Assembly: GCA_937871605.1 (NCBI GenBank)
Contig: CALMRM010000181.1
Coordinates: 1-31,869, forward strand
Source: an uncultured Terriglobus sp.
GTDB lineage: Bacteria; Acidobacteriota; Terriglobia; Terriglobales; Acidobacteriaceae
Length of the DNA: 31,869 nucleotides
Reading direction: 5' to 3'
Shown here: positions 14,901 to 23,377 of the stretch, in pieces
How the letters are laid out: the number at the start of each line of letters is the position of its first letter
Numbering within the stretch: the stretch's first letter is position 1
Made by a program: the position numbers and the translations under genes
The notes under the pieces: generated by a model
Seen by the model: the letters and a program-made list of their open reading frames with translations, nothing else
Database searches by the model: none
Told to the model about the DNA's origin: nothing

Positions 14901-17159
14901 TTACTGGCCTGCGTTGCTGGCTAACGTGTCGATCCACGCAGCCTCGTCATTCAGTGCCTGCACCAGCACACCCAACTGCTGTTTCGCTTCGTCGTAGCGA
15001 CCTGCTTCCACTGCCTCGCGCACACCGGGCAGCGTGCTGGCACCATACCCAGTGAAGGTACCCGGCGCATAGAGCAGGTGCTTGGTCCACGGGCGGCCCG
15101 GCAGTCCCTCTGCGCTGATCAGCTTGCGTTCCGCGACGGCGAGGCCATCATTCAACTGCTTACGTTTATCTGCGGGCAACGATACCGCGTTGGCGGTCGC
15201 CTGCCCATAGTGCGCAGCTGCTGCCTTCAGCTTGTCAAGCGCAGCGTCGAGCGCCGAGAAGTCCATGGCGGGCGGCATGGGCAGCGCGGACGGGGGCTGC
15301 AGCGAGTTCTTTGGATCGTTCGCGACCTGGTACGCTCCACTGGTCAGCAGGCGTGTACGCGCTGCAGAGTCCGCCTGCAGCTGCTTTACCTCGGTCTTCA
15401 AGTTGCTGGCGTATCCGCTCACCGTCATCGAAAGCTCGTTGAAGCTGTACGGCATCACCTCTGCATCGGCCATGCGCATCACGATCAGGCCTGCGGTTTG
15501 CGCAAACAGTTTGCCGTAGACCTGCTCCCGGTCCGCGAAGGTGTCCCAGTGCCAGGGCGTGTCGTAGGCAGAGTGGTACGTGCCGCTGCGGTCCTCGCCG
15601 CCGAAGCCGATATTAATGGAGGCGACGCCTAGGTGGTCCACAAAGCCTGCGAAGTCTGACCCGCTGCCAGCCGGTCCAAATTCAATCGTTGCCCGCACCG
15701 TTTCGCCCGCTGGCCGCGCCGTGCCGCGCCCGCGGCCCGCCTGCTGCGCAGCCTTCTGGCGGTCCCATACGCTCTTGCCACTTTCCGGGTCGATCAACTC
15801 GTGGGTGACATCATTCACCATCAGTTCCGTGCTTTGCGAACCGCTGGCACCGAAGAAGCCTCGGCCATTCTCGTCGGAGTTGATATAGAGCGCCCCATGC
15901 TTGGTCAATTCGTCGGCGTGCTTCTCTGCCCACTCGGTTGAACCGAGCAGGCCTGGTTCTTCACCGTCCCAGGCGGTGTACACGAGGGTACGCTTGGGGC
16001 TCCAGCCCTGCTTGTGCAACTCTCCCAGCGCGCGTGCCTCCTCCAGCAGGGCCGACTGCCCGCTGATGGGGTCGTCGGCACCATTCACCCAGCCGTCGTA
16101 GTGGTTACCGCGCACAATCCAGGTGTCCGGCTCCTCGCTGCCCTTCAGCATGGCCACCACGTCTATGACCGGCTTGGTACCCCAGTCTGACTCAACTTTT
16201 AGGTGCACCTGGGCAGGTCCAGGGCCGAAGCGATAGGTCAGTGGCAGCGCGCCGCGCCATGCCGTGGGCACTGTACGACCGCCCAGTTGCTGTAGCAGCG
16301 GCTCCGCATCGCCCCAACTGATGGGCAGGGTGGGAATCTGCATGATGACTTTGCTGTCCTTGATTGCGAGGCGCTTGGTGCCGGGCACGGACGCCTCACC
16401 CGGCGTCAGCGGGTCACCCGCATAGAGCGTTGTGTCGCTCACACTGCCGCGCTGCACGCCCCACTTCGGCCGCATCGGGCCTTCCGGAATCGTCAGCCCC
16501 TGCGCGAAGCCATCGTCTGCCGGGTCGGAGTAGATAATGCAGCCGATGGCACCGTGCTCATACGCCAGCTTTGGCTTCAGTCCGCGCCAGCCGCCGCCAT
16601 AGCGCGCAATGACAACGGCACCCTTCACGCTGACACCGTTGCGCGCGAGTTCGTCGTAATCCGCAATGTTGCCATAGTTGACGTACACCAGCGGACCGGT
16701 CACGTCGCCATCCAGAGCATAGATGTTGTAGGGCGGCATGGCCGGGCTCTTGTCCTGCGTGTACGGGTCCTCAGGAACGGGTGGCTCCTCCAGTCGCGCC
16801 TTGTACGGGTGCGCTCCGAGCAGCTCCAACACGCGGGTTTTCGGCGTTGGGTAGAGCACGTCAAACGTCTCGAGCTTCGCGTCCCAGCCCCAATTCTTGT
16901 ACTGCTGTACGAGCCACTCGGCATTCTTCCGCTGCGCCTCTGACCCGACGTTGTGCGGATGCGCTGCCAGCAGGTGCATGTTGTCGGAGATCTTTTTGCT
17001 GTCCGGGATTGCCTTAAACTTCGACTCCCAGGTGCGCTCCGTCACAGCGGACTGCGCGGTAAAACCCAGCAACGGCTTGCTGCTTTCTTGTGCAGTGGCA
17101 AAGGGCAACAGGGTGGAAAGCGACACCGCAGCGGCGGCAAGACGGACGACTCGGCGCAT
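14901..17159 (-). CDS. Exported M28 metallopeptidase, glutamate carboxypeptidase II-like
   Basis: This is a 752-residue secreted peptidase of family M28B. A Sec signal (MRRVVRLAAAAVSLSTLLPF, cleavage near ATAQ) leads into a PA insert (about 130-290), the catalytic zinc domain (about 330-560) and a C-terminal helical dimerisation domain. The di-zinc residues are His353, Asp363 (GNHYDGWVNGADDP), Glu400/Glu401 (DGEEPGLLGS), Asp429 (NSDE) and His529 (TYHSAYDT). Their spacing equals that of human GCPII (377, 387, 424/425, 453, 553). The likely role is release of C-terminal glutamate or other residues from peptides in the periplasm; specificity is not shown. The start has CTGGAG 7 nt upstream. It precedes the sodA-like gene by 47 bp. 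Confidence 0.93.
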   Translation of the reverse strand: MRRVVRLAAAAVSLSTLLPFATAQESSKPLLGFTAQSAVTERTWESKFKAIPDSKKISDNMHLLAAHPHNVGSEAQRKNAEWLVQQYKNWGWDAKLETFDVLYPTPKTRVLELLGAHPYKARLEEPPVPEDPYTQDKSPAMPPYNIYALDGDVTGPLVYVNYGNIADYDELARNGVSVKGAVVIARYGGGWRGLKPKLAYEHGAIGCIIYSDPADDGFAQGLTIPEGPMRPKWGVQRGSVSDTTLYAGDPLTPGEASVPGTKRLAIKDSKVIMQIPTLPISWGDAEPLLQQLGGRTVPTAWRGALPLTYRFGPGPAQVHLKVESDWGTKPVIDVVAMLKGSEEPDTWIVRGNHYDGWVNGADDPISGQSALLEEARALGELHKQGWSPKRTLVYTAWDGEEPGLLGSTEWAEKHADELTKHGALYINSDENGRGFFGASGSQSTELMVNDVTHELIDPESGKSVWDRQKAAQQAGRGRGTARPAGETVRATIEFGPAGSGSDFAGFVDHLGVASINIGFGGEDRSGTYHSAYDTPWHWDTFADREQVYGKLFAQTAGLIVMRMADAEVMPYSFNELSMTVSGYASNLKTEVKQLQADSAARTRLLTSGAYQVANDPKNSLQPPSALPMPPAMDFSALDAALDKLKAAAAHYGQATANAVSLPADKRKQLNDGLAVAERKLISAEGLPGRPWTKHLLYAPGTFTGYGASTLPGVREAVEAGRYDEAKQQLGVLVQALNDEAAWIDTLASNAGQ

Positions 17160-17171
17160 GAGGACTCCAGA

Positions 17172-17184
17172 CCTGCAAAGCAGG
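17172..17184 (-). other. Small hairpin in the leader of the M28 peptidase gene
   Basis: CCTGC and GCAGG pair perfectly around a 3-nt loop just upstream of the CTGGAG ribosome-binding site of the peptidase gene. It is short and may be chance. The rest of the 113-bp spacer to the glycosidase gene shows no convincing terminator; TAGACT (minus strand, near 17210) is a possible weak -10. Confidence 0.25.
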
Positions 17185-17272
17185 ACGTACTTTTATTGCT
17201 GGGAACGCGCCTAGTCTAACAAACGTAGACCGCACCTAACAGACACATCGAGTCACGTGGTGTGCGCACGCC

Positions 17273-19012
17273 CTAAGACACAAACGGGTCCGCGCCTGCC
17301 GGGTCCAGCCATTCGTATGACTCGTCCCGTGTACCGGTGCGCCAGCGCGTAGGGACGGCAGTTTCCAGCCAGTCCAGCGGCTCGGCAGAGGGCAGGGTTA
17401 CTGCTTGCTGGAAGGCGCTGCGCACCGCTCGCTTCTGCTCCGCTCCCATAGCCGCTGGGTCCGGTGACACCAGCAGGACCGAGCCGCTGTTGGCCACGGC
17501 TCGCAGCCAGGCTTCCGTATGCACCCATGGGACCTCAGGGGTGATGGGTACGCAGTCCGCATCGGTTGCAAAGAAGACGCGGTTCTGCGGCAGGCGAAAG
17601 GCAAGCGTGTTGACGCCCATGTGCCGCGTGCGCTCCCAGTCGCGCCCGCTCACATCATCTCCGGTGCGGCTCGCGTCGAAGAGACCGACCGAAAGATGCC
17701 CGATGGTGTTGCAGCCGAGCACGATGCGGTCCTCGCCCGCGGTCTTGCGAATATCCGCGTAGAGGCCGCGGATGATCTCGGCATTCGTTAGCGAACCATC
17801 ATGGAAGCCCCAACCCGCGCGTGTCGGGCTCGCACCCATCTGCGAGCCCCATTGGCCCAGCAGTTCCCACGTGGTGAAGTCGTGTTTGATGAAGTCGTAG
17901 CCCCAATCGCACGCCTCCTGCACGACAGCCAGCACGCGCGCCCGAGCCTCCGGTACGGTAGGGTCAAATGCGAGTTCTGTGATGCCACGGCCAGCCCAGT
18001 GAGTAGGCGGCAGCAGCAGGGTTGTGGCGGTATTCTTCGGCGCCCGCGTTGGGCGCACCCACACACCGGGCACCACGCCCTGCTTGCGAATGTCTTCTGC
18101 GAGGTGCGGCATACTCGGGAAGCGGCTTGTGTCCTGGTAGCCGTCATCGACAATGCAGAACGGTTGGTACGGACCCGATGGCGAGAGCTCGCGAAGGAGG
18201 GCCGCATCGCGCAGGATGCCCGCTGCAGTGTTTTTGCCATAGGCGTAGTACCAGTCGTTGCTGCCGTAGATCGCACGCAGATCGTATGCGCCGCGTTGCT
18301 GTTTAACGGTGGTACCAGCCGCCATTGCCTTGCACAACGTAGTAGCTGCCTGCCATGGTGACTGGCCCGGCTGCGAGGGCAGCTGCACCATCGTTGCGAG
18401 CGGCAGCGTGCGCTGCCCCAGCACGACGCCTTTGCCACCGTTGCGCACGTCCAGCCACAGGGATACGCCTTCTGTATCCACCTGCCAAAAGGCCAGCGCG
18501 CCCGGACCAGTCTTGACACCTGCGGCCTGCACCCCGGAGCCATCGCGGCAGAGGAAGTACCAAGGCAGCACACGTTCCGCACGCAGGGGCAGCCACGCCA
18601 GATCTGCGTAGCTTCGCTCCCACGCATCTCCCACCACCTGCGTTGTCTCACCCATAGGAGAACGCCAGCGAAGGTGTACGCGGTGCACCGGCAGCGTGGG
18701 AGCGGCCAACGACAGCTCCACACCAGCTGCTGATGGCACGACGTGCACTTCTGCACCAGGCTCGGTCCAGCGCTCACCTGCGCGCTGCAGAGGCATGCGT
18801 CTTGGTTCGCCACCAGAGACGATCTCTGCCAGGTCCGGTTGGCGGAGCAGGTCGAAGCGCTGCCCTGCCGCGGCAGCCTGTGCCTGCAGTGTGTTGGGTG
18901 CACAGGCGGCAGTAAGCGCTGCCACTGCAGTTCCGAGCACGCTCCGCCTGGTGAGGGCCTGCGGCTTGTCAGGCTGGATTGGAAGTGTGGTGCGATCGGG
19001 TGCGGAGTCCAT
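17273..19012 (-). CDS. Exported GH36-like glycosidase (alpha-galactosidase-like)
   Basis: This is a 579-residue protein with a twin-arginine signal (ALTRRSVLGTAVAALTAACA, residues 20-39). The cysteine at 37 could be a lipobox, but Ala-x-Ala sites downstream also fit ordinary cleavage. A beta-rich N-terminal part (about 50-240) is followed by a TIM-barrel (about 245-540). Barrel-strand motifs fit clan GH-D: FCIVDDGYQD (about 286-294), YDFIKHDFTTWELLG with Asp378 as likely nucleophile, and SRTGDDVSG with Asp453 as likely acid/base. The substrate is probably an alpha-galactoside, but this is inferred from the family. The ATG at 19012 is chosen because the signal peptide begins there; the frame is open further upstream without homology. 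It lies 52 bp downstream of the DedA-rhodanese gene. Confidence 0.8.
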   Translation of the reverse strand: MDSAPDRTTLPIQPDKPQALTRRSVLGTAVAALTAACAPNTLQAQAAAAGQRFDLLRQPDLAEIVSGGEPRRMPLQRAGERWTEPGAEVHVVPSAAGVELSLAAPTLPVHRVHLRWRSPMGETTQVVGDAWERSYADLAWLPLRAERVLPWYFLCRDGSGVQAAGVKTGPGALAFWQVDTEGVSLWLDVRNGGKGVVLGQRTLPLATMVQLPSQPGQSPWQAATTLCKAMAAGTTVKQQRGAYDLRAIYGSNDWYYAYGKNTAAGILRDAALLRELSPSGPYQPFCIVDDGYQDTSRFPSMPHLAEDIRKQGVVPGVWVRPTRAPKNTATTLLLPPTHWAGRGITELAFDPTVPEARARVLAVVQEACDWGYDFIKHDFTTWELLGQWGSQMGASPTRAGWGFHDGSLTNAEIIRGLYADIRKTAGEDRIVLGCNTIGHLSVGLFDASRTGDDVSGRDWERTRHMGVNTLAFRLPQNRVFFATDADCVPITPEVPWVHTEAWLRAVANSGSVLLVSPDPAAMGAEQKRAVRSAFQQAVTLPSAEPLDWLETAVPTRWRTGTRDESYEWLDPAGADPFVS

Positions 19013-19064
19013 GCCCAGCAGTGTCGCACGGGATGGGCAGACCGAGCGATGGCCTTGCCCATGC

Positions 19065-20066
19065 TTACACTGCGGCAGCTTCCACCAGGGCCGGGGCCAT
19101 GCCGCGCGGAGCGTCCGCATCGTAGGCGGCCAGCGGCAAGCCGGCATCGCGCCAACCCTCGAATCCACCACGCAAAGGACGCACGCGGTGCACGCCCAGC
19201 TTTTGCAGTCGCCGTGCCAGTGTGGCGCTGGTCTCGTCGTTCGGGCAGGTGCAGTACAGGATCACATCCATGTCGCGCGGCAGCAAGTCGCGGTGCCTCT
19301 CCAGCTCGGTCGGGCTGATGCGCACTGCTGTGGGCAGCACGCGTGGGTCTGGCAGGTAGTCCAATGGGTGCCGCAGGTCTACGATGAAAGGTGGCTTGCT
19401 GCCATTCTCAGTTGCGCTGTCCAGCATGGCCTGTAGCTCGCCTGCGGTGATGCCGGCCTCGCGCAGCTGCTGCAGAAACGCACGCTGGAGCCACACGCGA
19501 CGCACCACAAACGCAACAAAAGCGAGAACGAACAGAGCCAGGCCGAAGCGCGTCAGAAAGTGGAAGAACGGTGCGTAGCGGCGGGCCATGTCTCCGAAGA
19601 AGCGGCCGCCAAACACGTACGCAGCTGCCCAGACGAGTGATCCCGCCAGGTCGAAAACGAGGAACTTGGCATAGGGCATGCCGCTCTGTCCGGCAATGGG
19701 ACCTGCCACTGCAGACAGACCCGGCACGAACTTGGCAAACAGCAGTGTGACCGCGCCATGCCTGCCGAAATAGCCCTCTGTCTTGCGCACGCAGGCCGCC
19801 GCCTCCAGCGACAGGCGGCACACTAACCGCACCACGCGCCCGCCATACCGCACGCCCGCAAAGAACCAGAGGCTGTCTGCAGCAGCACACGCTCCCAGGA
19901 TGGCCAACATGGCAGGCACAACATGCACACGGTGGGTGGCAGAAAGCGTACCCGTGGCAATCAGCAGAGGTACAGACGGCACAGGCACGCCCAACTGCTC
20001 TACCAGCACCCAAAGAAACAGGATGCCGTAGGCGTACTGCACGAAGAAGTCGAGTGCGATGGGCAT
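19065..20066 (-). CDS. DedA-family membrane protein fused to a C-terminal rhodanese domain
   Basis: The 333-residue protein starts at ATG 20066, with ACAGGT upstream. Residues about 1-190 form a DedA/VTT domain with several membrane segments, the last at about 173-190. DedA proteins are implicated in lipid scrambling and membrane-potential maintenance. Residues about 205-320 form a rhodanese domain on the far side of that last helix, with Cys272 in LYCTCPNDETS as the candidate sulfur-carrying cysteine, preceded by VDLRHPLDY. The DedA motif with two arginines six apart reads FAKFVPGLS here, so Lys112 and Ser118 replace them. This fusion type is annotated in other genomes, but no function is established. 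It may be co-transcribed with the glycosidase gene. TACAAT (minus strand, 20117-20122) is a possible -10. Confidence 0.88.
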   Translation of the reverse strand: MPIALDFFVQYAYGILFLWVLVEQLGVPVPSVPLLIATGTLSATHRVHVVPAMLAILGACAAADSLWFFAGVRYGGRVVRLVCRLSLEAAACVRKTEGYFGRHGAVTLLFAKFVPGLSAVAGPIAGQSGMPYAKFLVFDLAGSLVWAAAYVFGGRFFGDMARRYAPFFHFLTRFGLALFVLAFVAFVVRRVWLQRAFLQQLREAGITAGELQAMLDSATENGSKPPFIVDLRHPLDYLPDPRVLPTAVRISPTELERHRDLLPRDMDVILYCTCPNDETSATLARRLQKLGVHRVRPLRGGFEGWRDAGLPLAAYDADAPRGMAPALVEAAAV

Positions 20067-20151
20067 GGTGGGGACCTGTTGCTGTAGATGTCTTAGTGTG
20101 CAACAACGCTGCGGAAATTGTACGCACCACACAGCCCGCCGCTAGTGCCAT

Positions 20152-20181
20152 AAGGAAAAGGCCCGCCACAGGGGCGGGCCT
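20152..20181 (-). terminator. Intrinsic terminator of the tolC-hlyD operon
   Basis: On the minus strand a perfect 9-bp stem (AGGCCCGCC with GGCGGGCCT, 5-nt loop) is followed by TTTTCCTTAT. It begins 21 nt after the stop of the hlyD-like gene, which places it as that operon's Rho-independent terminator. On the plus strand no T-tract follows. Confidence 0.85.
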
Positions 20182-20202
20182 CTCAGTTAAAGCCAAGCCG
20201 GT

Positions 20203-21525
20203 CTACTTGATCTCTACGTCCGGGTCCACTGAAAAGCCCGGGCGCAGCAGGTGGTCGTTGTCCTCACCCTTATCCAAGTCGATGCGGATCGGGATGCGCT
20301 GCACCACCTTTACGTAGTTACCCGTCGCATTTTCTGGCGGAAAGAGCGAGAGCTTAGAGCCAGTGGCCCCACCCACCTGCGTGACATGACCGTGGAACTT
20401 GCGGCCACCCAGCGCGTCGACCTTAATCGTCACCGCCTGGCCCACCTTCATGTGTTGCAGTTGCGTTTCCTTGAAGTTTGCGGTGACCCAAAGGTTATCC
20501 AACGGAATCAGCGTCAGCATATTCTGCCCGACCGAGATGTTCTGACCCACTGCGACGTTCTTGCGGTTGATGATGCCCGAGGTGGGCGCGGTAATGTGGC
20601 AGTAGCTTAGGTTCAACTTGGCCTGCGCGACCTTGGCCTCATTTTGCTCAATGTCGGCATTGGCGGCCTGGGCACGGGCCCGCTGCACGGCAATCTGCTT
20701 CGGGCCGTTCTCACGTGCCTGCTGCTCGTCGCTGCGTGCACTGTTTAGCCGGCTCTGTGCCTGCGCTACCGCAGCCTGGTTTGCCACTACGTTTTGCTGT
20801 GCCTCAAGCAGTGCACCATTGTTTGCGGCAGCCTGTGCGACGGCCTGGTCGAACTGCTGCTTGCTGATCACGTCCTTCGCCACCAATGGCGTATAGCGGT
20901 CAACGTCGAGCTGCGCCTTGAGTGCGTTGGCCTTGGCCTGATCCACGCGGGCCTGCGATGCCCCAACCTGCTTTTGCGCCTGCGCGACGGAAGCCTGCGC
21001 CGTGGTCACGTCTGAACCGGAGGTCGAAAGCTGTGTCCGTGTCTGCACACTGGTGATGGGCACGTTGCTGTTGGCCTGCACAAAGCTGGCCTTGCTGTTA
21101 TCCAGCTGGGCCTGGGCTTGCTCCAGCGCCACCTGGTAGTCGCGCGGGTCGATATCGGCAATGACGTCACCCTGATTCACCTTCTGGTTGTCAGTGACGT
21201 TGACCTTGATAATTTGACCGGAGACGCGGGCCGACACCTGGTACAGGTCACCATCCACCTGCGCGTCATCCGTGTTCTCCGTAAAGGTCGAGCGCCAGTA
21301 GAAGAATCCGGCAACCAGCACCAGCAGGAGCACGACGAGAACGATGAGAAACGTTCTCCGCGCCTTGGCGGCGGGTGTCTCGCCTGGCTTTGCCTTGTCG
21401 GTGTCCTTGGGCGGAGCGGCCTGGTTGTTGTCTTGCTGCGGATTGCCACCCTGCTGCTGATTGTTGGCCTGCGGAGCGTCTCCACCCTGCGCCTGCGCCG
21501 TGTTCTGCTGATCGGTATCTGCCAC
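20203..21525 (-). CDS. HlyD/EmrA-family periplasmic adaptor subunit
   Basis: This is a membrane-fusion protein that would link an inner-membrane exporter to TolC. Its 440 residues open with about 55 residues of Q/N-rich low-complexity cytoplasmic sequence. A single membrane segment (about 58-77, RRTFLIVLVVLLLVLVAG) leads into the EmrA-type lipoyl half (TENTDDAQVDGDLYQVSARV). A long alpha-helical hairpin rich in AQAQ repeats (about 130-300), the second lipoyl half (CHITAPTSGIINRKNVAVG) and a beta-barrel follow. GTG 21525 is chosen because GGAGG lies 9 nt upstream; GTG 21531 overlaps the tolC-like stop (GTGA) but is only 3 nt from GGAGG. No EmrB, ABC or RND gene is adjacent. Confidence 0.92.
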   Translation of the reverse strand: MADTDQQNTAQAQGGDAPQANNQQQGGNPQQDNNQAAPPKDTDKAKPGETPAAKARRTFLIVLVVLLLVLVAGFFYWRSTFTENTDDAQVDGDLYQVSARVSGQIIKVNVTDNQKVNQGDVIADIDPRDYQVALEQAQAQLDNSKASFVQANSNVPITSVQTRTQLSTSGSDVTTAQASVAQAQKQVGASQARVDQAKANALKAQLDVDRYTPLVAKDVISKQQFDQAVAQAAANNGALLEAQQNVVANQAAVAQAQSRLNSARSDEQQARENGPKQIAVQRARAQAANADIEQNEAKVAQAKLNLSYCHITAPTSGIINRKNVAVGQNISVGQNMLTLIPLDNLWVTANFKETQLQHMKVGQAVTIKVDALGGRKFHGHVTQVGGATGSKLSLFPPENATGNYVKVVQRIPIRIDLDKGEDNDHLLRPGFSVDPDVEIK

Positions 21526-21527
21526 GA

Positions 21528-23114
21528 TCACTTTCCTCCAAGTTGTAGAGCCTGTTTGTAATCAGTACCGGCATAGCCGACGGCGCGCGCCAGCGAGAGC
21601 TTTGCCACATTGTGCTGGTACAGCGCGCTAATGTACTGATCGTTCGCCTGCTGCGTCTGCGCCTGGGCGTCCGAGACAGCCAGGTTATCGGTCACGCCAG
21701 AGCGAAAGCGCTGCTGTGCTTCGCTGAGTGCCTCGTTCGCCAGATCCACGTTGCTGCGCGTGGCCTCAACCAGTTTGGCTGCGGTCTCAATATCGAGCAG
21801 AGCGCCGCGCACATCCGCGTTGACCTGCTGCACCTGATCGCTGTAGCGCGCCCGCTGCTGCTGCAGCTGCGCGTCGGCAACATCCCTGTCACCGCGCGTC
21901 TTGGCAATCTGCAGGATTGGCGCGGATACTTCTCCGGTGGCGGTATAGGTGCCGTGATTGCTGCCCAACGTGCGGCCTAGTGTACCGAAGTCGCCTGTAA
22001 CGTCCACCTTGGGGTACTGCTCTGCAACCGCTGCCTTCTTCTGCAACTCCGCACCCTGCACACGCTCGGCCAAACCTTGCAGATCCTTGCGGTTCTTGAG
22101 CGCGTCGCTGAACGACTGCTCCGCTGTGGTGGGCTTGGCAGCGTCAAAGGGGACAGCGTCCGCCAGACGGAACTGCTGCTCCAGTGGCAGGCCTATGGCC
22201 CGAGCTAGCGCGAGTTTGTCCTTCTCCAGCGTGTTACGGGCCTGGATGAGTTGCTGGTCGGCGTTCTGGTAGTCCACCTGTGCGCGCAGCACGTCCAGCC
22301 GCGGACTGGTGCCTGCGTCGTGGTTTGCCGTGGCTTGGTCTAGCGAGACCTTGGCATTAGCCTTCTCCGCCTCTTCTGCCGTGATGCGCGACTCATCTGC
22401 GATGCACGTCAGGTATGCATTGCCCACTGTGAGCACGACCATGTTCCGCGCGTCTTCCGCGGTGAGCTTTGTGCCCTGGAAATTATGCTTTGCCGCCAGA
22501 TAGTTTTGAATCGACTGTACATTCAGCAGTGACTGCGATAGGTAAGCGCGAAAATCCACCGTCTGAAATGGGCCGACGATGGTCGGGATGCCGGGAAAAC
22601 TGAGGCCGTAGGCGGCTAGGTTGATCTGCTGCACGGTGACCGTCGCGGAGCCGGTAACGGTGGGCAGGAGCGCCTGCAGCTGCTGCAGGCGGCTGCCGTT
22701 GGCCGACTGTATCTGCGAACTCTGCAGGATGACGCCGAGGTTGGTACGGAAGCCACGCTGTATGGCGTCGTCCAGCGAGAGTTCAAGCACACCGGCTGTG
22801 GCGGTGCCGCTGACAAGGGAGCCTTTGTAATCGTTGGCACTCACGCTGCTGCCGCCGGTTGCACCGCTGGACTGACCAGAGCCGCCACTTCCCGAGATGG
22901 TTTGCAACGTCTGCTGTGCGGCCTGCACCGTGGCTGGACCGCTCGCTGCACGGCCACCGGCCGACGTGCCCTGCCCCTGCCCATTGTTGCCCTGCGAAGT
23001 CTGCTGTGCGGCCAGCGGCAATGCCAGAACGGTGGCGGCCACTGCCGCAAACCCTATCGTTCTGCGGGGTGCCCGGCGCACGGTACAGCCGGATAGGTTT
23101 CGATCTGCCGTCAT
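21528..23114 (-). CDS. TolC-family outer membrane efflux protein
   Basis: This is a 528-residue outer-membrane channel of the OEP family. The ATG at 23114 has GGGAG upstream and begins a Sec signal whose hydrophobic core is FAAVAATVLALPLAAQ (about 22-37). About 75 residues of Gly/Gln/Ser-rich linker follow. Then come two OEP repeats: the first opens with SLDDAIQRGFRTNLGVILQ, and the second includes SFSDALKNRKDLQGLAERV, with long helices such as LAQTQQ-type segments near the end (NLAVSDAQAQTQQANDQYIS). It would form the trimeric tunnel for the adjacent HlyD-like adaptor, whose gene follows immediately. The frame is open to 23297, but the extra residues are unlike a signal peptide. Confidence 0.92.
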   Translation of the reverse strand: MTADRNLSGCTVRRAPRRTIGFAAVAATVLALPLAAQQTSQGNNGQGQGTSAGGRAASGPATVQAAQQTLQTISGSGGSGQSSGATGGSSVSANDYKGSLVSGTATAGVLELSLDDAIQRGFRTNLGVILQSSQIQSANGSRLQQLQALLPTVTGSATVTVQQINLAAYGLSFPGIPTIVGPFQTVDFRAYLSQSLLNVQSIQNYLAAKHNFQGTKLTAEDARNMVVLTVGNAYLTCIADESRITAEEAEKANAKVSLDQATANHDAGTSPRLDVLRAQVDYQNADQQLIQARNTLEKDKLALARAIGLPLEQQFRLADAVPFDAAKPTTAEQSFSDALKNRKDLQGLAERVQGAELQKKAAVAEQYPKVDVTGDFGTLGRTLGSNHGTYTATGEVSAPILQIAKTRGDRDVADAQLQQQRARYSDQVQQVNADVRGALLDIETAAKLVEATRSNVDLANEALSEAQQRFRSGVTDNLAVSDAQAQTQQANDQYISALYQHNVAKLSLARAVGYAGTDYKQALQLGGK

Positions 23115-23377
23115 ACTCTCCCATGTGTCACGCGCGACCAAGAAACGACGCGGATGCCCACGCAATGGCTGCTGCTCAGTTTGCATATCAGATGCATTGG
23201 GCATGAGCCGTCGATGCAGAAAATGCGATGCTCTCACCGGAATAGTTGCCATGGGAGCCGTTTTCGCGCGAGCAGCTTGTCTCCAGATTGCGTGCAAGCG
23301 CCCGTTGCAGGTGTATGCAGAGGCCGTATGCTTGACTTCGCGGCTATCTGAGCGGGGCTACACACGACGGAGGAACG
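23115..23377. other. Divergent intergenic region between tolC-like and Gfo/Idh genes
   Basis: The 263 bp hold no credible gene. For the plus-strand oxidoreductase gene, TTGCAG (23305-23310) and TATGCT (23327-23332) with a 16-bp gap are a possible weak promoter. For tolC I see no clear -35/-10 pair. Small palindromes occur (for example TTGC-GT-GCAA near 23289-23298), but none matches an operator I recognise. Confidence 0.4.

Noticed and set aside
17788..19155. 455-codon minus-strand open frame overlapping the glycosidase gene
   Set aside because: It is the same strand in another frame and is Arg/Cys/Ser-rich without motifs, whereas the overlapping frame has a signal peptide and GH36-like active-site motifs.
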